This document shows positions 1 to 7,932 of a stretch of 57,919 nt of DNA, one piece after another (position 1 is the first letter of the stretch; the number at the start of each line of letters is the position of its first letter). The stretch is taken from positions 1-57,919 of the forward strand of contig NZ_AUCP01000042.1 of assembly GCF_000429825.1 (NCBI RefSeq), in the 5' to 3' direction. The translations under genes were made by a program, and so were the position numbers. The notes below the pieces were generated by a model. It worked only from the letters and a program-made list of their open reading frames with translations. It searched no databases and had not been told where the DNA came from. The stretch comes from Cohnella thermotolerans DSM 17683 (GTDB taxonomy: Bacteria > Bacillota > Bacilli > Paenibacillales > Paenibacillaceae).

Positions 1-184
1 GAACCGAATATGCTTTTTGACCGATGCCGATCGATGAGAAGGATTGGAAGTATTTCTCTTCCACTTTATCCCAAGGGATGAGTGCGGCAAGCTGTACCCA
101 GCGATTCCCAGGATTAAGCTTCCCGCCAAAGGGTAAGTAGAAATTTTCCAACAGATCTGCCATATCCCGATTCGGCACGAACAC
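1..184 (-). CDS. IS transposase, N-terminal part, runs off the window edge
   Basis: The minus strand reads MADLLENFYLPFGGKLNPGN followed by a stretch rich in RWVQLAALIPW. I recognise this as the N-terminus of DUF772-type DDE transposases of the IS5/IS1182 superfamily. A GTG at 184 follows a GGAGTGAG ribosome binding site and an in-frame TGA; the ATG at 163 is the alternative start. Only about 60 residues are visible, so activity cannot be judged. The terminal-repeat-like sequence at 293-310 fits this being the right part of one element. The family assignment is from memory of the motif. Confidence 0.75.
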   Translation of the reverse strand, partial: MFVPNRDMADLLENFYLPFGGKLNPGNRWVQLAALIPWDKVEEKYFQSFSSIGIGQKAYSV

Positions 185-292
185 GTTCGCTCACTCCATC
201 TGCAAGGTTTTTTGCCAATTTTCTATGTTTTCCTTGCAGATAAATTCGACAAAAGTAGCTCAAATCCCTTGTGGAATAAGGATTTTTTGTTC

Positions 293-310
293 GTTCAGCA
301 AGCCCTATTG
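293..310. repeat. Probable terminal inverted-repeat end of the left IS
   Basis: The minus strand reads CAATAGGGCTTGCTGAAC here, which resembles terminal repeats of IS5/IS1182-like elements. It lies upstream of the partial transposase and 11 bases from the stop codon of the neighbouring PBP gene. The other end of the element is outside the window, so neither the repeat pair nor a target duplication can be confirmed. Confidence 0.45.
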
Positions 311-320
311 TACGATGCCG

Positions 321-2330
321 TCATGGAGCCCGGGGTCCCGCAGCGGTCAGTCCGACCGTCGCGTCGTAAGCGTCGAAAATTTTGCGCGCGATGGGCGCAG
401 CTCCCCAGCCGCCGTAGCCGCCGTCCGGCACGACGACCGCCACCGCGAGCTTCGGCTTCTCCGCGGGCGCATAGGCGATAAACACCGCGTTCTCCACAAA
501 CTTTCGCTTCCCGACTCCCTGCTGCTGGGACGTTCCCGTTTTCCTCCGAAAACTGTATTGGACGCCCTCGAACCCCTGAACCGGAACCTGATCCATCCCC
601 TTCTCGATCGTCTCCCAGTAGACGTTCGGGAAGTCGACGGTTCCCAGCACGACCGGCTGGAACGTGGCGACGACGTTGCCGTCCGCATCCGTCCGATGAT
701 CGACGAACTGCGGCTGCATCCGCTTCCCGCGGTTGGCCAGCATGGAGGCATACTGCGCAAGCTGAAGCGTCGTGTACTTCCCCTGTTGGCCGAACGACGC
801 GTAGATGAGCGCCGATTGCGCGCTGCCCGCCTTCGCCTCGTGGAAATACTCGATCGTGCCGGCGCTCTCCTTCGGCAGCCCGCTGCCGGTTTTCACGCCG
901 AGTCCGAACCGCTTCATATAGCTGTCCCAAACGTCGACGCCCTTGCTGCGGTCGCGCTTAAACAGCGCGTCCCCCACGTTGGCCGCCATGAACGCGTTGG
1001 ACGACTTGGCGATCGCCCGCGTCGGCGTCAGCGTCCCGTTCGCAGCCCGGCTCGCGTTCTGGACTTCCGTCTCGTGTCCCTTGGCTCCGAACGGGAAATA
1101 GCCGGGATCGTTCCACGTCGTCGTCGGCGTAATCAGCTTCTCGCTTAGGCCGACCAGAATCGTCAGCGGCTTCTGCGTCGAACCGAGCGGCACGAGCGAC
1201 GTCGGATGCTGCGCCCGTTCCTTCGGATCGTCGTAGGGCGGATAAACCTCCTTGATCGTTCCGTTCTCCATGAACGGCATAATTTGCGCGAACGTCGCCG
1301 AATCGATGCCGCCTTGCCAGACGTTCGGATCGTAATCCGGCATGCTGGCCATGGCGACCACCTTGCCGGTGTCCACTTCCATCGCCACGGCGTAGCCGGT
1401 CGTCGGCTGCGCGTCCTTCTCCTGCTTGGCCGTCGATTGCCGGATGCTTTGGATCTGATCCATAATCGCTTGCTGCGCCGTCAATTGGACGTGCCGGTTG
1501 ATCGTCAAGTACAAATTTTGCCCCTTCACCGGTTTCGTCAGCTTCGCATCCCCGACAATCATGCTCTGGTTGTTGACCTGATAGGTCTTATAGCCGTTCC
1601 GCCCCCGAAGCTCATTCTGGTACATCAGTTCGAGGCCGTCGTAGCCGACCTCCTCCGAGTCGAGATATTTAAGCGCGGGATCGTCCTGATTCTTGTTGAT
1701 ATTCTTGTAGAAGGCCAGGTTCTCTTTGGCGCCCTTCATCTTGTTCATATACCCGACCAATTGAACCGCAACCCGGTCCGGGGCATATTGGCGGATGCTC
1801 TCCTCCACGATGTCGATGCCTTTAAACTCGTCGCGATGCTCGCTGAAATAGGCGATTTCCTTCTGCGTCAGGCCCGTCTTGATCCGCCGCTGCTGGAACG
1901 GGTAATGGACGCGCCCCTTGAAATCCATTTTCTCGAACACTTCCTCCGCCGTCAGGGCGGGAACGGAAGCGTCTCCGTACAAGTTGAACGCCTGCACCAA
2001 TCGCGCCGCGAGAGCCCGCCCCTCTTCCGGCTTCGTTCCCGTCGCCAGCGTGTAATAAAGGGATTGAGTCGATGTCGAATAGGCGATCCGGTTGCCTTCC
2101 GAGTCATAAATGTTGCCCCGGATCGGAGGAATGGACACACCCGCTGTGCCGAGGCTGTTCTTCTGGTCCTTCAGCGCCGCCGCTTCGACGAATTGCAAAT
2201 ACGCCAGCCGCACAATCAGCAAGGAGAATAGCCCGAACGTCAGGAAAAAAAACAGGTTCAGCCGGAAGCTGAAATGCCTCCGGATGCGAATTTCCCTCTT
2301 CTGCGCTTCTTCCGAATTCGACTCGCTCAC
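321..2330 (-). CDS. Class B penicillin-binding protein (PBP2 type), paralogue 1
   Basis: Peptidoglycan DD-transpeptidase anchored in the membrane. Numbering from an ATG at 2372, there is a short basic N-terminus, one membrane segment at about 38-58, a PBP dimerisation region from about 80, then the transpeptidase domain with S398-T-Q-K, S457-S-N and K611-T-G. I start it at the GTG at 2330, because GGGGGAG lies 6 bases upstream and this aligns with the start of the next paralogue; the ATG at 2372 has its GGAGG too close. It ends shortly after GLTAAGP, about 30 residues earlier than paralogue 2 and next to an IS end, so the tail may have been replaced by the insertion. It is the last gene of a minus-strand operon. 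Confidence 0.93.
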   Translation of the reverse strand: MSESNSEEAQKREIRIRRHFSFRLNLFFFLTFGLFSLLIVRLAYLQFVEAAALKDQKNSLGTAGVSIPPIRGNIYDSEGNRIAYSTSTQSLYYTLATGTKPEEGRALAARLVQAFNLYGDASVPALTAEEVFEKMDFKGRVHYPFQQRRIKTGLTQKEIAYFSEHRDEFKGIDIVEESIRQYAPDRVAVQLVGYMNKMKGAKENLAFYKNINKNQDDPALKYLDSEEVGYDGLELMYQNELRGRNGYKTYQVNNQSMIVGDAKLTKPVKGQNLYLTINRHVQLTAQQAIMDQIQSIRQSTAKQEKDAQPTTGYAVAMEVDTGKVVAMASMPDYDPNVWQGGIDSATFAQIMPFMENGTIKEVYPPYDDPKERAQHPTSLVPLGSTQKPLTILVGLSEKLITPTTTWNDPGYFPFGAKGHETEVQNASRAANGTLTPTRAIAKSSNAFMAANVGDALFKRDRSKGVDVWDSYMKRFGLGVKTGSGLPKESAGTIEYFHEAKAGSAQSALIYASFGQQGKYTTLQLAQYASMLANRGKRMQPQFVDHRTDADGNVVATFQPVVLGTVDFPNVYWETIEKGMDQVPVQGFEGVQYSFRRKTGTSQQQGVGKRKFVENAVFIAYAPAEKPKLAVAVVVPDGGYGGWGAAPIARKIFDAYDATVGLTAAGPRAP

Positions 2331-2432
2331 TCTGCTCCCCCGCTTCCGGTCCGTTCGCCGCAGCTTCCACATTCCTCCATTTCATTCTACCATTTATGGA
2401 TGGGGGAGGAAACCTGTTCCAAGTGGGCCCGC

Positions 2433-2462
2433 AAAAAAAACGGCCCTCCGCACGGGTCGGAG
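2433..2462 (-). terminator. Possible intrinsic terminator or attenuator between the two PBP genes
   Basis: On the minus strand a CTCCG/CGGAG stem with a 7-base loop is followed by GGCCG and eight T. The stem is short, so only part of the transcription may stop before paralogue 1. Confidence 0.45.
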
Positions 2463-2480
2463 AACCTCTCTTGTCTTGCC

Positions 2481-4571
2481 TTATTGTGCGCTTGCGGCGT
2501 TATTCGCCGCCGCTTGGTCGTCCTGCTGCACCGGCTGAGTCGCCGCAGAGCTATCCGACGCCGAAGTGCCGGATGCTTTGCGCGGACCGGCGTCGGTCAA
2601 GCCGACCGCTTCGTCGTATGCGTCGAAAATTTTGCGGGCGATCGGAGCCGCGCCCCAGCCCCCGAAGCCGCCTTCCGGAACGACGACGGCAACGGCGAGC
2701 TTGGGATCCTCGGCGGGCGCGTACGCGATGAACACCGCGTTCTCGACGCGGCCGCCGCCGACGTCCTGCTCGGACGTCCCGGTCTTCCGGTAGAAGTTGT
2801 ACGGGAACCCGTCGAAGCCTTGGACTTTAACCTGGGACATCCCTTTCTCGATCGTGTCCCAATACGTTTTCGGGAAGCTGACCGTGTTCAGCACTTCCTT
2901 GTGATAGGACTGCACGAGATTGCCCTCCGCATCTTCGATATGATCCACGAATTGCGGCTTCAAGCGCGTGCCGTGGCTCGCCAGCGTCGTCGCATATTGC
3001 GCCAGCTGCAATGCGGTATAGCGCCCTTGCTGCCCGAAGGAAGCGTAGATGAGAGCGGATTGCGCGCTTCCCCGCTTGGCTTCGATGTAGTAGTTGATCG
3101 AGCCTTTGGACTCGCCGGGCAAGCCGCTGCCGGTCGTAACGCCGAGCCCGAATTCCTTCATGTATTTGTCCCAGACGTCCAGCCCGTCGCTGCCGTCGCG
3201 CAAGTACAGCGCATTGCCCACCATCCCCGCCATGAAGGCGTTGGACGATTTGGCGATCGCCTTCGAAGGCGTCAGCCAGCCGTTGGCTTCGCTCTTGGAG
3301 TTTCGCACCCTCGTCTCGTACCCCTTGCGCCCGAATTGGAAATAGCCAGGGTCATAGAAGGAAGATTCCGGGGTAATCAGCTTCTCGTTCAAGCCGAGCA
3401 GAATCGTGAGCGGCTTCTGCGTCGAGCCCAGGTTGACGAGCGAGGACGGGTGCTTCAGCCGTTCTTTGTCGTCGGCGTACGGAGCCTGAACCTCGCGGAT
3501 CGCGCCGTTGCCCATGTAATACTTGACGGCGTCGTATTCCTTGGAGCTGATGCCGCCCTGCCACAAGTTCGGGTCGTAATCGGGCATGCTCGCCATGGCG
3601 ACGACTTTGCCGGTCTTGACCTCCATCGCGACCGCGTAGCCCGTTCTGGCGTTCGGCGCCCGCTCGGCCTTGTTGCTGGAGGTGCGGATTTTCTCCAGAT
3701 GGCTCATGATCGCGTTCTGGGTCGCCAGTTGAACCTGCTTGTTGATCGTCAGGTACAGATTGTCCCCTTTGACCGGCTTGGTCAGCTCCATCGGTCCGAT
3801 AATGCGGCTCTCGTTGTTGACCGGATACGTCTTCAGTCCGTTGCGGCCCCTCAGCACATCCTGGTACATCAGCTCGATGCCGTCGAAGCCGACTTCCTCG
3901 GAATCCAAATATTTCAGCGTCGGATCCGTCTGGCCTTCGTTGATGTTCTTGTATTTATTCAGAGAGGTCGCCCCCTGCAACTGCTTCATATAGCCGACCA
4001 GCTGCACGGCCACTTTGTCCGGGCTGTACTGCCGGATACTCTCCTCGACGATGTCGATGCCCTTGAACTCGTCCCGGTGCTCGCTGAAATACGCGATCTC
4101 CTTCTCCGTCAGGCCGGATTTGATCCGGCGCTGCTGGAACGGAAGGTGCACCTTGCCGCCGAAGTCCATGTCGTCGAATACGTCCTCCGCGGTAAGCGGC
4201 GGCTTCGTCTTGTCGCCGTATTCGTCGAAGACTTTGACGAGCTTCTCGGCCAGCGCCCGTCCTTCTTCCTCCTTCGTTCCCGGCTCCAGCGTATAGTAGA
4301 GCGACTGCGTCGAAGTGGAATAGGCGATCGGTTGGCCGGTCGAATCGTAAATGTTGCCCCGGATCGGCGGGATCGACACGTCTCGCGTGCCGATCTGGTG
4401 CTCCTTCTCCTTGAGCGTCGGTCCTTGCACGAACTGAAGGTAAGCAAGCCTTACGAGAAGAAGCGAAAAAACGAAAAAGGTAACGAAAAAGAACAAGTTC
4501 AAGCGGAAGCTGAAGTGGCGGCGGTTGCGCAACTCCCTCTTCTGCGCTTCTTCCGTGCTGTCGTTGCTCAC
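2481..4571 (-). CDS. Class B penicillin-binding protein (PBP2 type), paralogue 2
   Basis: A second membrane-anchored DD-transpeptidase, 696 residues and very similar to its downstream neighbour along its length. The membrane segment is about 22-46. The active-site motifs are S383-T-Q-K, S442-S-N and K596-T-G. After the shared end (GLTDAGP) it has a roughly 30-residue Ser/Ala/Gln-rich tail missing from paralogue 1. The ATG at 4571 follows AGGAGG. It starts 39 bases after the transglutaminase-like gene and is likely co-transcribed with it. The pair is a tandem duplication that has diverged, since many positions differ. Known PBP2/PbpA-type proteins act in lateral wall or spore wall synthesis; which applies cannot be read from sequence. 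Confidence 0.95.
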   Translation of the reverse strand: MSNDSTEEAQKRELRNRRHFSFRLNLFFFVTFFVFSLLLVRLAYLQFVQGPTLKEKEHQIGTRDVSIPPIRGNIYDSTGQPIAYSTSTQSLYYTLEPGTKEEEGRALAEKLVKVFDEYGDKTKPPLTAEDVFDDMDFGGKVHLPFQQRRIKSGLTEKEIAYFSEHRDEFKGIDIVEESIRQYSPDKVAVQLVGYMKQLQGATSLNKYKNINEGQTDPTLKYLDSEEVGFDGIELMYQDVLRGRNGLKTYPVNNESRIIGPMELTKPVKGDNLYLTINKQVQLATQNAIMSHLEKIRTSSNKAERAPNARTGYAVAMEVKTGKVVAMASMPDYDPNLWQGGISSKEYDAVKYYMGNGAIREVQAPYADDKERLKHPSSLVNLGSTQKPLTILLGLNEKLITPESSFYDPGYFQFGRKGYETRVRNSKSEANGWLTPSKAIAKSSNAFMAGMVGNALYLRDGSDGLDVWDKYMKEFGLGVTTGSGLPGESKGSINYYIEAKRGSAQSALIYASFGQQGRYTALQLAQYATTLASHGTRLKPQFVDHIEDAEGNLVQSYHKEVLNTVSFPKTYWDTIEKGMSQVKVQGFDGFPYNFYRKTGTSEQDVGGGRVENAVFIAYAPAEDPKLAVAVVVPEGGFGGWGAAPIARKIFDAYDEAVGLTDAGPRKASGTSASDSSAATQPVQQDDQAAANNAASAQ

Positions 4572-4610
4572 ATGCCGTTCCTCCTGATGCTTTCATTCAT
4601 GGCACAGCCG

Positions 4611-5732
4611 TCAGGCTTGCCGGACGTGCGTAGCTTGGAAATTCGGCGGATCGAACCAATCGCCGGCTTTGGCCCAGGTCGGATCGAGCGGCACCCACGC
4701 CTGCTTCTCCGGCAAATAGACCTCGTTCCACGCGTGCGGTCCGGACCCCCCCATACCATCGTAGCCGATGCCGGTCACGACGCGGACTTCGAGGCCGACG
4801 GAACGGGCCATCGCCGCGTACAGGCGGGCATAATCGATGCAGACGCCTTTGCGGGTGCGGAACGTGTCCTCCGGCGTCTGTTCGTGCCACTCGCCTCTCT
4901 CCTCGTACGCCGTCACTTTGTCATAATCATAGACGATTCTCGTGCCCACCCAGTTGTATAAGGCGCGCGCTTTTTCCTCCGCGGTCTTCTTCCCTTCGGT
5001 TATTTGCTCGGCCGCGAGCACGATATCGGAAGGCAAGTCGGCATCGATGACGTCGTAGCGCTTCTGCCACAGCTGGTCAAGCTCGCCCTGCATCTTCTTG
5101 GCGAAGACGGGCAGCCGCTCCTCGATGAGCCGGCCGGCGGCCGGTTCGATGATGCGCGCCGCGGCTTCCCGGTACAGGCTGGAATCGGCCACGTAATCGA
5201 CGTAAGGCGCCGAAGGGAACAGCGCGCAGTAGCTGAACAGCACGGCGGTCAGCAGCAGCGCGCGCCCGCAGCCGAGCGCCGCCCCGATGATTCCGCCGAA
5301 CAGGCGGCTTACCGGGCCGCCCGACGGCACGAGTCCGAACGGTATCGCTCCGAACCGGATCAGCAGCGAGCCGACCGTCCCGAGGACGGCCCGAAGCACG
5401 GTGTAGGCGATCAGGAACAGCACGGCGAAGCGGAGCAGCGGCATGTCGCGAAGTCCCGCGTATGCCGTGTAGGCAAACTGAATGAAGGCGGACGCGTCCG
5501 CCTTCGGCTGCAGCCAATTTTGCCGGACGAGCCATTCCTGCACGCCCGGCGAAGCGGCGGATGCCGCCCATGCCGCCAGCGCGACCGACGCGATCGTTAT
5601 CGCCGCTCCCGCCACGAACAGGAACAGCCGCTGCGCGGAACCGGTCGCCCCTCTCCAAACGCCCTGCAGCAAGGACACCGCGACGACGGCCAGCAGCGCC
5701 AGGGTGACCAGATTGGTGTCCAGCGAGATCAT
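4611..5732 (-). CDS. CvpA-like membrane domain fused to a transglutaminase-like domain
   Basis: A 373-residue protein. The first 170 residues carry about four membrane segments in a CvpA-like arrangement. From about 230 there is a soluble transglutaminase-like (papain-fold) domain with the apparent triad C298 (GVCIDYA), H333 (HAWNEVY) and D350 (DPTW). Such domains act as proteases or amide-forming enzymes, and the substrate here is unknown. Its ATG overlaps the stop of the preceding 144-residue gene by four bases, so the two are translationally coupled. Its position directly before two PBP genes suggests a role in the cell envelope (inference). Confidence 0.88.
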   Translation of the reverse strand: MISLDTNLVTLALLAVVAVSLLQGVWRGATGSAQRLFLFVAGAAITIASVALAAWAASAASPGVQEWLVRQNWLQPKADASAFIQFAYTAYAGLRDMPLLRFAVLFLIAYTVLRAVLGTVGSLLIRFGAIPFGLVPSGGPVSRLFGGIIGAALGCGRALLLTAVLFSYCALFPSAPYVDYVADSSLYREAAARIIEPAAGRLIEERLPVFAKKMQGELDQLWQKRYDVIDADLPSDIVLAAEQITEGKKTAEEKARALYNWVGTRIVYDYDKVTAYEERGEWHEQTPEDTFRTRKGVCIDYARLYAAMARSVGLEVRVVTGIGYDGMGGSGPHAWNEVYLPEKQAWVPLDPTWAKAGDWFDPPNFQATHVRQA

Positions 5733-6163
5733 TTTGAAGCTTCCCGCGCCTGCACGACGAATTCGCGCACCGCGCCTTCTAGCGGCACTGCCGGGAACGT
5801 CACGCCGCGATAGGTTATCTTCACTTCGCCGGAATTCGGAACGCCCGACAGCGCAATATTTTTGGTCGTTACGGTGTACGTCCCGTCGTCGTTCAACGTA
5901 TACTTCGCCTCTTTGGCCTCCCCGGCCATGGCCGTTATGGCTTCGTCCAGAAGAGCCGAAGACACCTTGCTGCCGACTTCCTTCAAATCGTTGACGCTAT
6001 ATCCCCCGTAGACCATCACGCCGATGACGATGGCCGCGACGAGCACCCATTTCATCAGCGTTTTGACCACGTTTACGATAATCACCAGCGCGACGATCGC
6101 AACGGCGATAACGATCCAATGATCGATGGCGAACTGCTTCCAGGCCTCGAAATCAAGGTTCAT
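5729..6163 (-). CDS. Small membrane-anchored protein of unknown function
   Basis: 144 residues with two hydrophobic segments near the N-terminus (about 14-35 and 38-54), then a soluble region of about 85 residues rich in beta-prone stretches (YTLNDDGTYTVTTKNIAL). No family recognised. GGGGGAG precedes the ATG. It is the first gene of the operon with the transglutaminase-like protein and two PBPs, and its stop overlaps the next start. A good sigma-A promoter lies 38-67 bases upstream of its start. A membrane or cell-wall role is inferred from the operon only. Confidence 0.8.
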   Translation of the reverse strand: MNLDFEAWKQFAIDHWIVIAVAIVALVIIVNVVKTLMKWVLVAAIVIGVMVYGGYSVNDLKEVGSKVSSALLDEAITAMAGEAKEAKYTLNDDGTYTVTTKNIALSGVPNSGEVKITYRGVTFPAVPLEGAVREFVVQAREASK

Positions 6164-6200
6164 TGCATCTCCCCCATAGCTATACGAATATCCCTACTCT

Positions 6201-6230
6201 ATTATACTTTACCTTTTTATCGCGAGTAAA
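6201..6230 (-). promoter_or_regulatory. Sigma-A-type promoter of the PBP/transglutaminase operon
   Basis: The minus strand shows TTTACT, an 18-base spacer, and a perfect TATAAT, upstream of the gene starting at 6163. Confidence 0.7.
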
Positions 6231-6239
6231 ACCGGACGA

Positions 6240-6936
6240 AGGTCTAGATTTTACCTGCGCCGCCGCCAGCCACCCCCAGTGGACGGGGCCGACCCCTTCG
6301 CTTCGCAGCCGGTCGGTGAGGACCCACTGGTTGACTCCAAACGAATATCCTGCTGCGAAAAGTGTACGGCTGGGCGAGCATGAGGCAGCTGAGCATAAGC
6401 CCGCTGGCCATAAACGTTGCGGCGATAAACAGCGTGACGAGGCCTTCTTTGCGCTACACCAGTTCAGGCAGGCCATTCATCAGCGCACGCGCGGCAGCTC
6501 TGGCCGCGATCGCGAGCAGGAAGGACGCAAGAGCGAGCAGACAGACGGACCACACGGCGGCAAAGCGCGCCCGCAGCAGCGTTCCCCGGCCGTACGGAAA
6601 GCAGAGCCACCACGCCATCCTCCGTTTGTTCGCTTCGTTCTGATGGAGGGTGGTCACGATCAGCATTTGGATCAAGCCTTCCCGGGTACCGGAAGCGAAG
6701 TAAGCCCCGACGGCCAACAGCGCAAGCAAGGCGCCGAAAACGATACGCACCGAACGCTCCAACGCGAACAGCGCGGCGAAGCCGGTTCCCTTTGCGCGAA
6801 AGCGGGCCTTTCGCTGCCGCCGGTCCCTGGTCGCAGCGCCCGGCGCCCGGCGGCGGGCCAAATACGGCAACCCGTAACGCGGAACGAAGACGAGCAGACC
6901 GCGGTACAGCAAGACGGAAGCCAGCCAGCTGATCAT
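6240..6936 (-). pseudogene. ABC transporter permease, decayed by a stop and a frameshift
   Basis: The open frame from ATG 6936 to 6454 encodes a membrane protein with hydrophobic segments (VRIVFGALLALLAVGAYFA; SVCLLALASFLLAIAARAA) and an amber stop after LPELV. The same frame continues past the stop with a clear membrane helix (LVTLFIAATFMASGLMLSCL). The sense-like sequence then continues in another frame (YSFGVNQWVLTDRLRSEGVG). So a once longer permease has lost its end to at least one nonsense change (probably CAG to TAG) and one frameshift. It follows the ABC ATPase gene and was probably its partner. Confidence 0.7.
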
Positions 6937-7663
6937 CGCGTAAACAAATACCTTCCCTGTAGCAGGATTCGACGGACCGGCCGGCCAGGCGGAGCGACTC
7001 CACTTCGTAGGAGCCTTTGACCGCGCCGTCTCCGATCAGCTCGATGCGGTCGAACAATTGCTCCATCTCCCGGATGTCGTGCGTCGCGATCAGGAACGTC
7101 CGGTTCCCGTCCGCCATGTCCCCGACGACGGCGGAAGCGATACGCTCCCGCGAGATCAGATCGACGCCGGTAAACGGTTCGTCCAGCATAATGAGCGGCG
7201 CCTGCCGCGACAGGCAGGTGAGCAGTTGCAGCCGGGCTTCCTCGCCGCGGGACATCGTGGCGATCCGCTTCTCCCGGTCCACGCCCAGCTTCGACGTCAG
7301 CTCTTCCTCCCGGGCCGGGCTCCAGTCCGGATAAATCCGCGACGCGAAGTCGAGCCATTCCCCCGCCGTCAGATGCGCGGGAAGCTGCCCCCGGTCCGGC
7401 AGAAAGGAAACTTCGGACAGGCGGTCCGTTCCGGCGGTTCGCCCGAACAATTCGATTCGCCCCTCGTCGGGAGCGAGCAACCCCGCCAACAAGCGGAGAA
7501 GCGCCGACTTGCCGGTTCCGTTCGGGCCGAGCAAGCCAGCCAGACAGCCCGCTTCCACCTCAAAGGTTACGCGGTCCAGCACCTTTTTCTTCCTGTACGT
7601 CACCTTGACGTCCGTACACCGGATCGCCGGCATTCCCGCTTTAACCGTCCAATCGCCGTTCAT
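6464..7663 (-). CDS. ABC transporter ATP-binding protein, C-terminus probably frameshifted
   Basis: Residues 1 to about 235 form an ABC ATPase: Walker A GPNGTGKS near residue 48, a degenerate signature (MSRGEEARLQL), Walker B LIMLDEPF and the H-loop ATHD. After about residue 240 the frame reads 160 residues of Arg/Ala-rich sequence that lie entirely over the permease coding region in another frame, so they are unlikely to be real protein. A TGA in a neighbouring frame at 6933 overlaps the permease ATG as ATGA. The original gene probably ended there, and a single-base change near 6945-6960 removed that stop. The start ATG follows AGAAGGAG. It is preceded by a GntR-type regulator remnant, a layout like the ytrA-type operons. 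Confidence 0.65.
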   Translation of the reverse strand: MNGDWTVKAGMPAIRCTDVKVTYRKKKVLDRVTFEVEAGCLAGLLGPNGTGKSALLRLLAGLLAPDEGRIELFGRTAGTDRLSEVSFLPDRGQLPAHLTAGEWLDFASRIYPDWSPAREEELTSKLGVDREKRIATMSRGEEARLQLLTCLSRQAPLIMLDEPFTGVDLISRERIASAVVGDMADGNRTFLIATHDIREMEQLFDRIELIGDGAVKGSYEVESLRLAGRSVESCYREGICLRDDQLAGFRLAVPRSARLRSALRVAVFGPPPGAGRCDQGPAAAKGPLSRKGNRLRRAVRVGAFGAYRFRRLACAVGRRGLLRFRYPGRLDPNADRDHPPSERSEQTEDGVVALLSVRPGNAAAGALCRRVVRLSARSCVLPARDRGQSCRACADEWPA

Positions 7664-7669
7664 GCGGAC

Positions 7670-7800
7670 TCACTCCTTCTCCCGGGCCAACGCCCATCGT
7701 TCTTCCAACGTCAAGCCGATCGACTTCGCGGTCTCCTCCATCTGACGGACCGCTTCTTCCGCCAATTGCTTGCGGGATCTTCGGATCGCCGGATAAAAGC
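7670..7800 (-). pseudogene. C-terminal remnant of a GntR-family regulator
   Basis: The minus strand reads through to a TGA at 7670 with RKQLAEEAVRQMEETAKSIG and then LTLEERWALAREKE. This matches the helical C-terminal tail of short YtrA-type GntR regulators, which precede ABC ATPase genes. The DNA-binding half is absent upstream. The stop lies 6 bases before the ATPase start. Confidence 0.5.
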
Positions 7801-7932
7801 CTGGTTTCCCCCGACGCCGCGAACGCGAAACGTTCGGGCATATCCCCGGCTCGTTCGACGTACAAGTAGGATAGACCTGACAGGCCGTCCTCCGGATCGC
7901 GAACGGCCCGTCGAACCGGAGGTGCGCAGCCG

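Noticed and set aside
2274..4961. 895-codon open frame on the plus strand
   Set aside because: Antisense to the PBP and transglutaminase genes, which have clear active-site motifs; it is a shadow of high-GC codon use.
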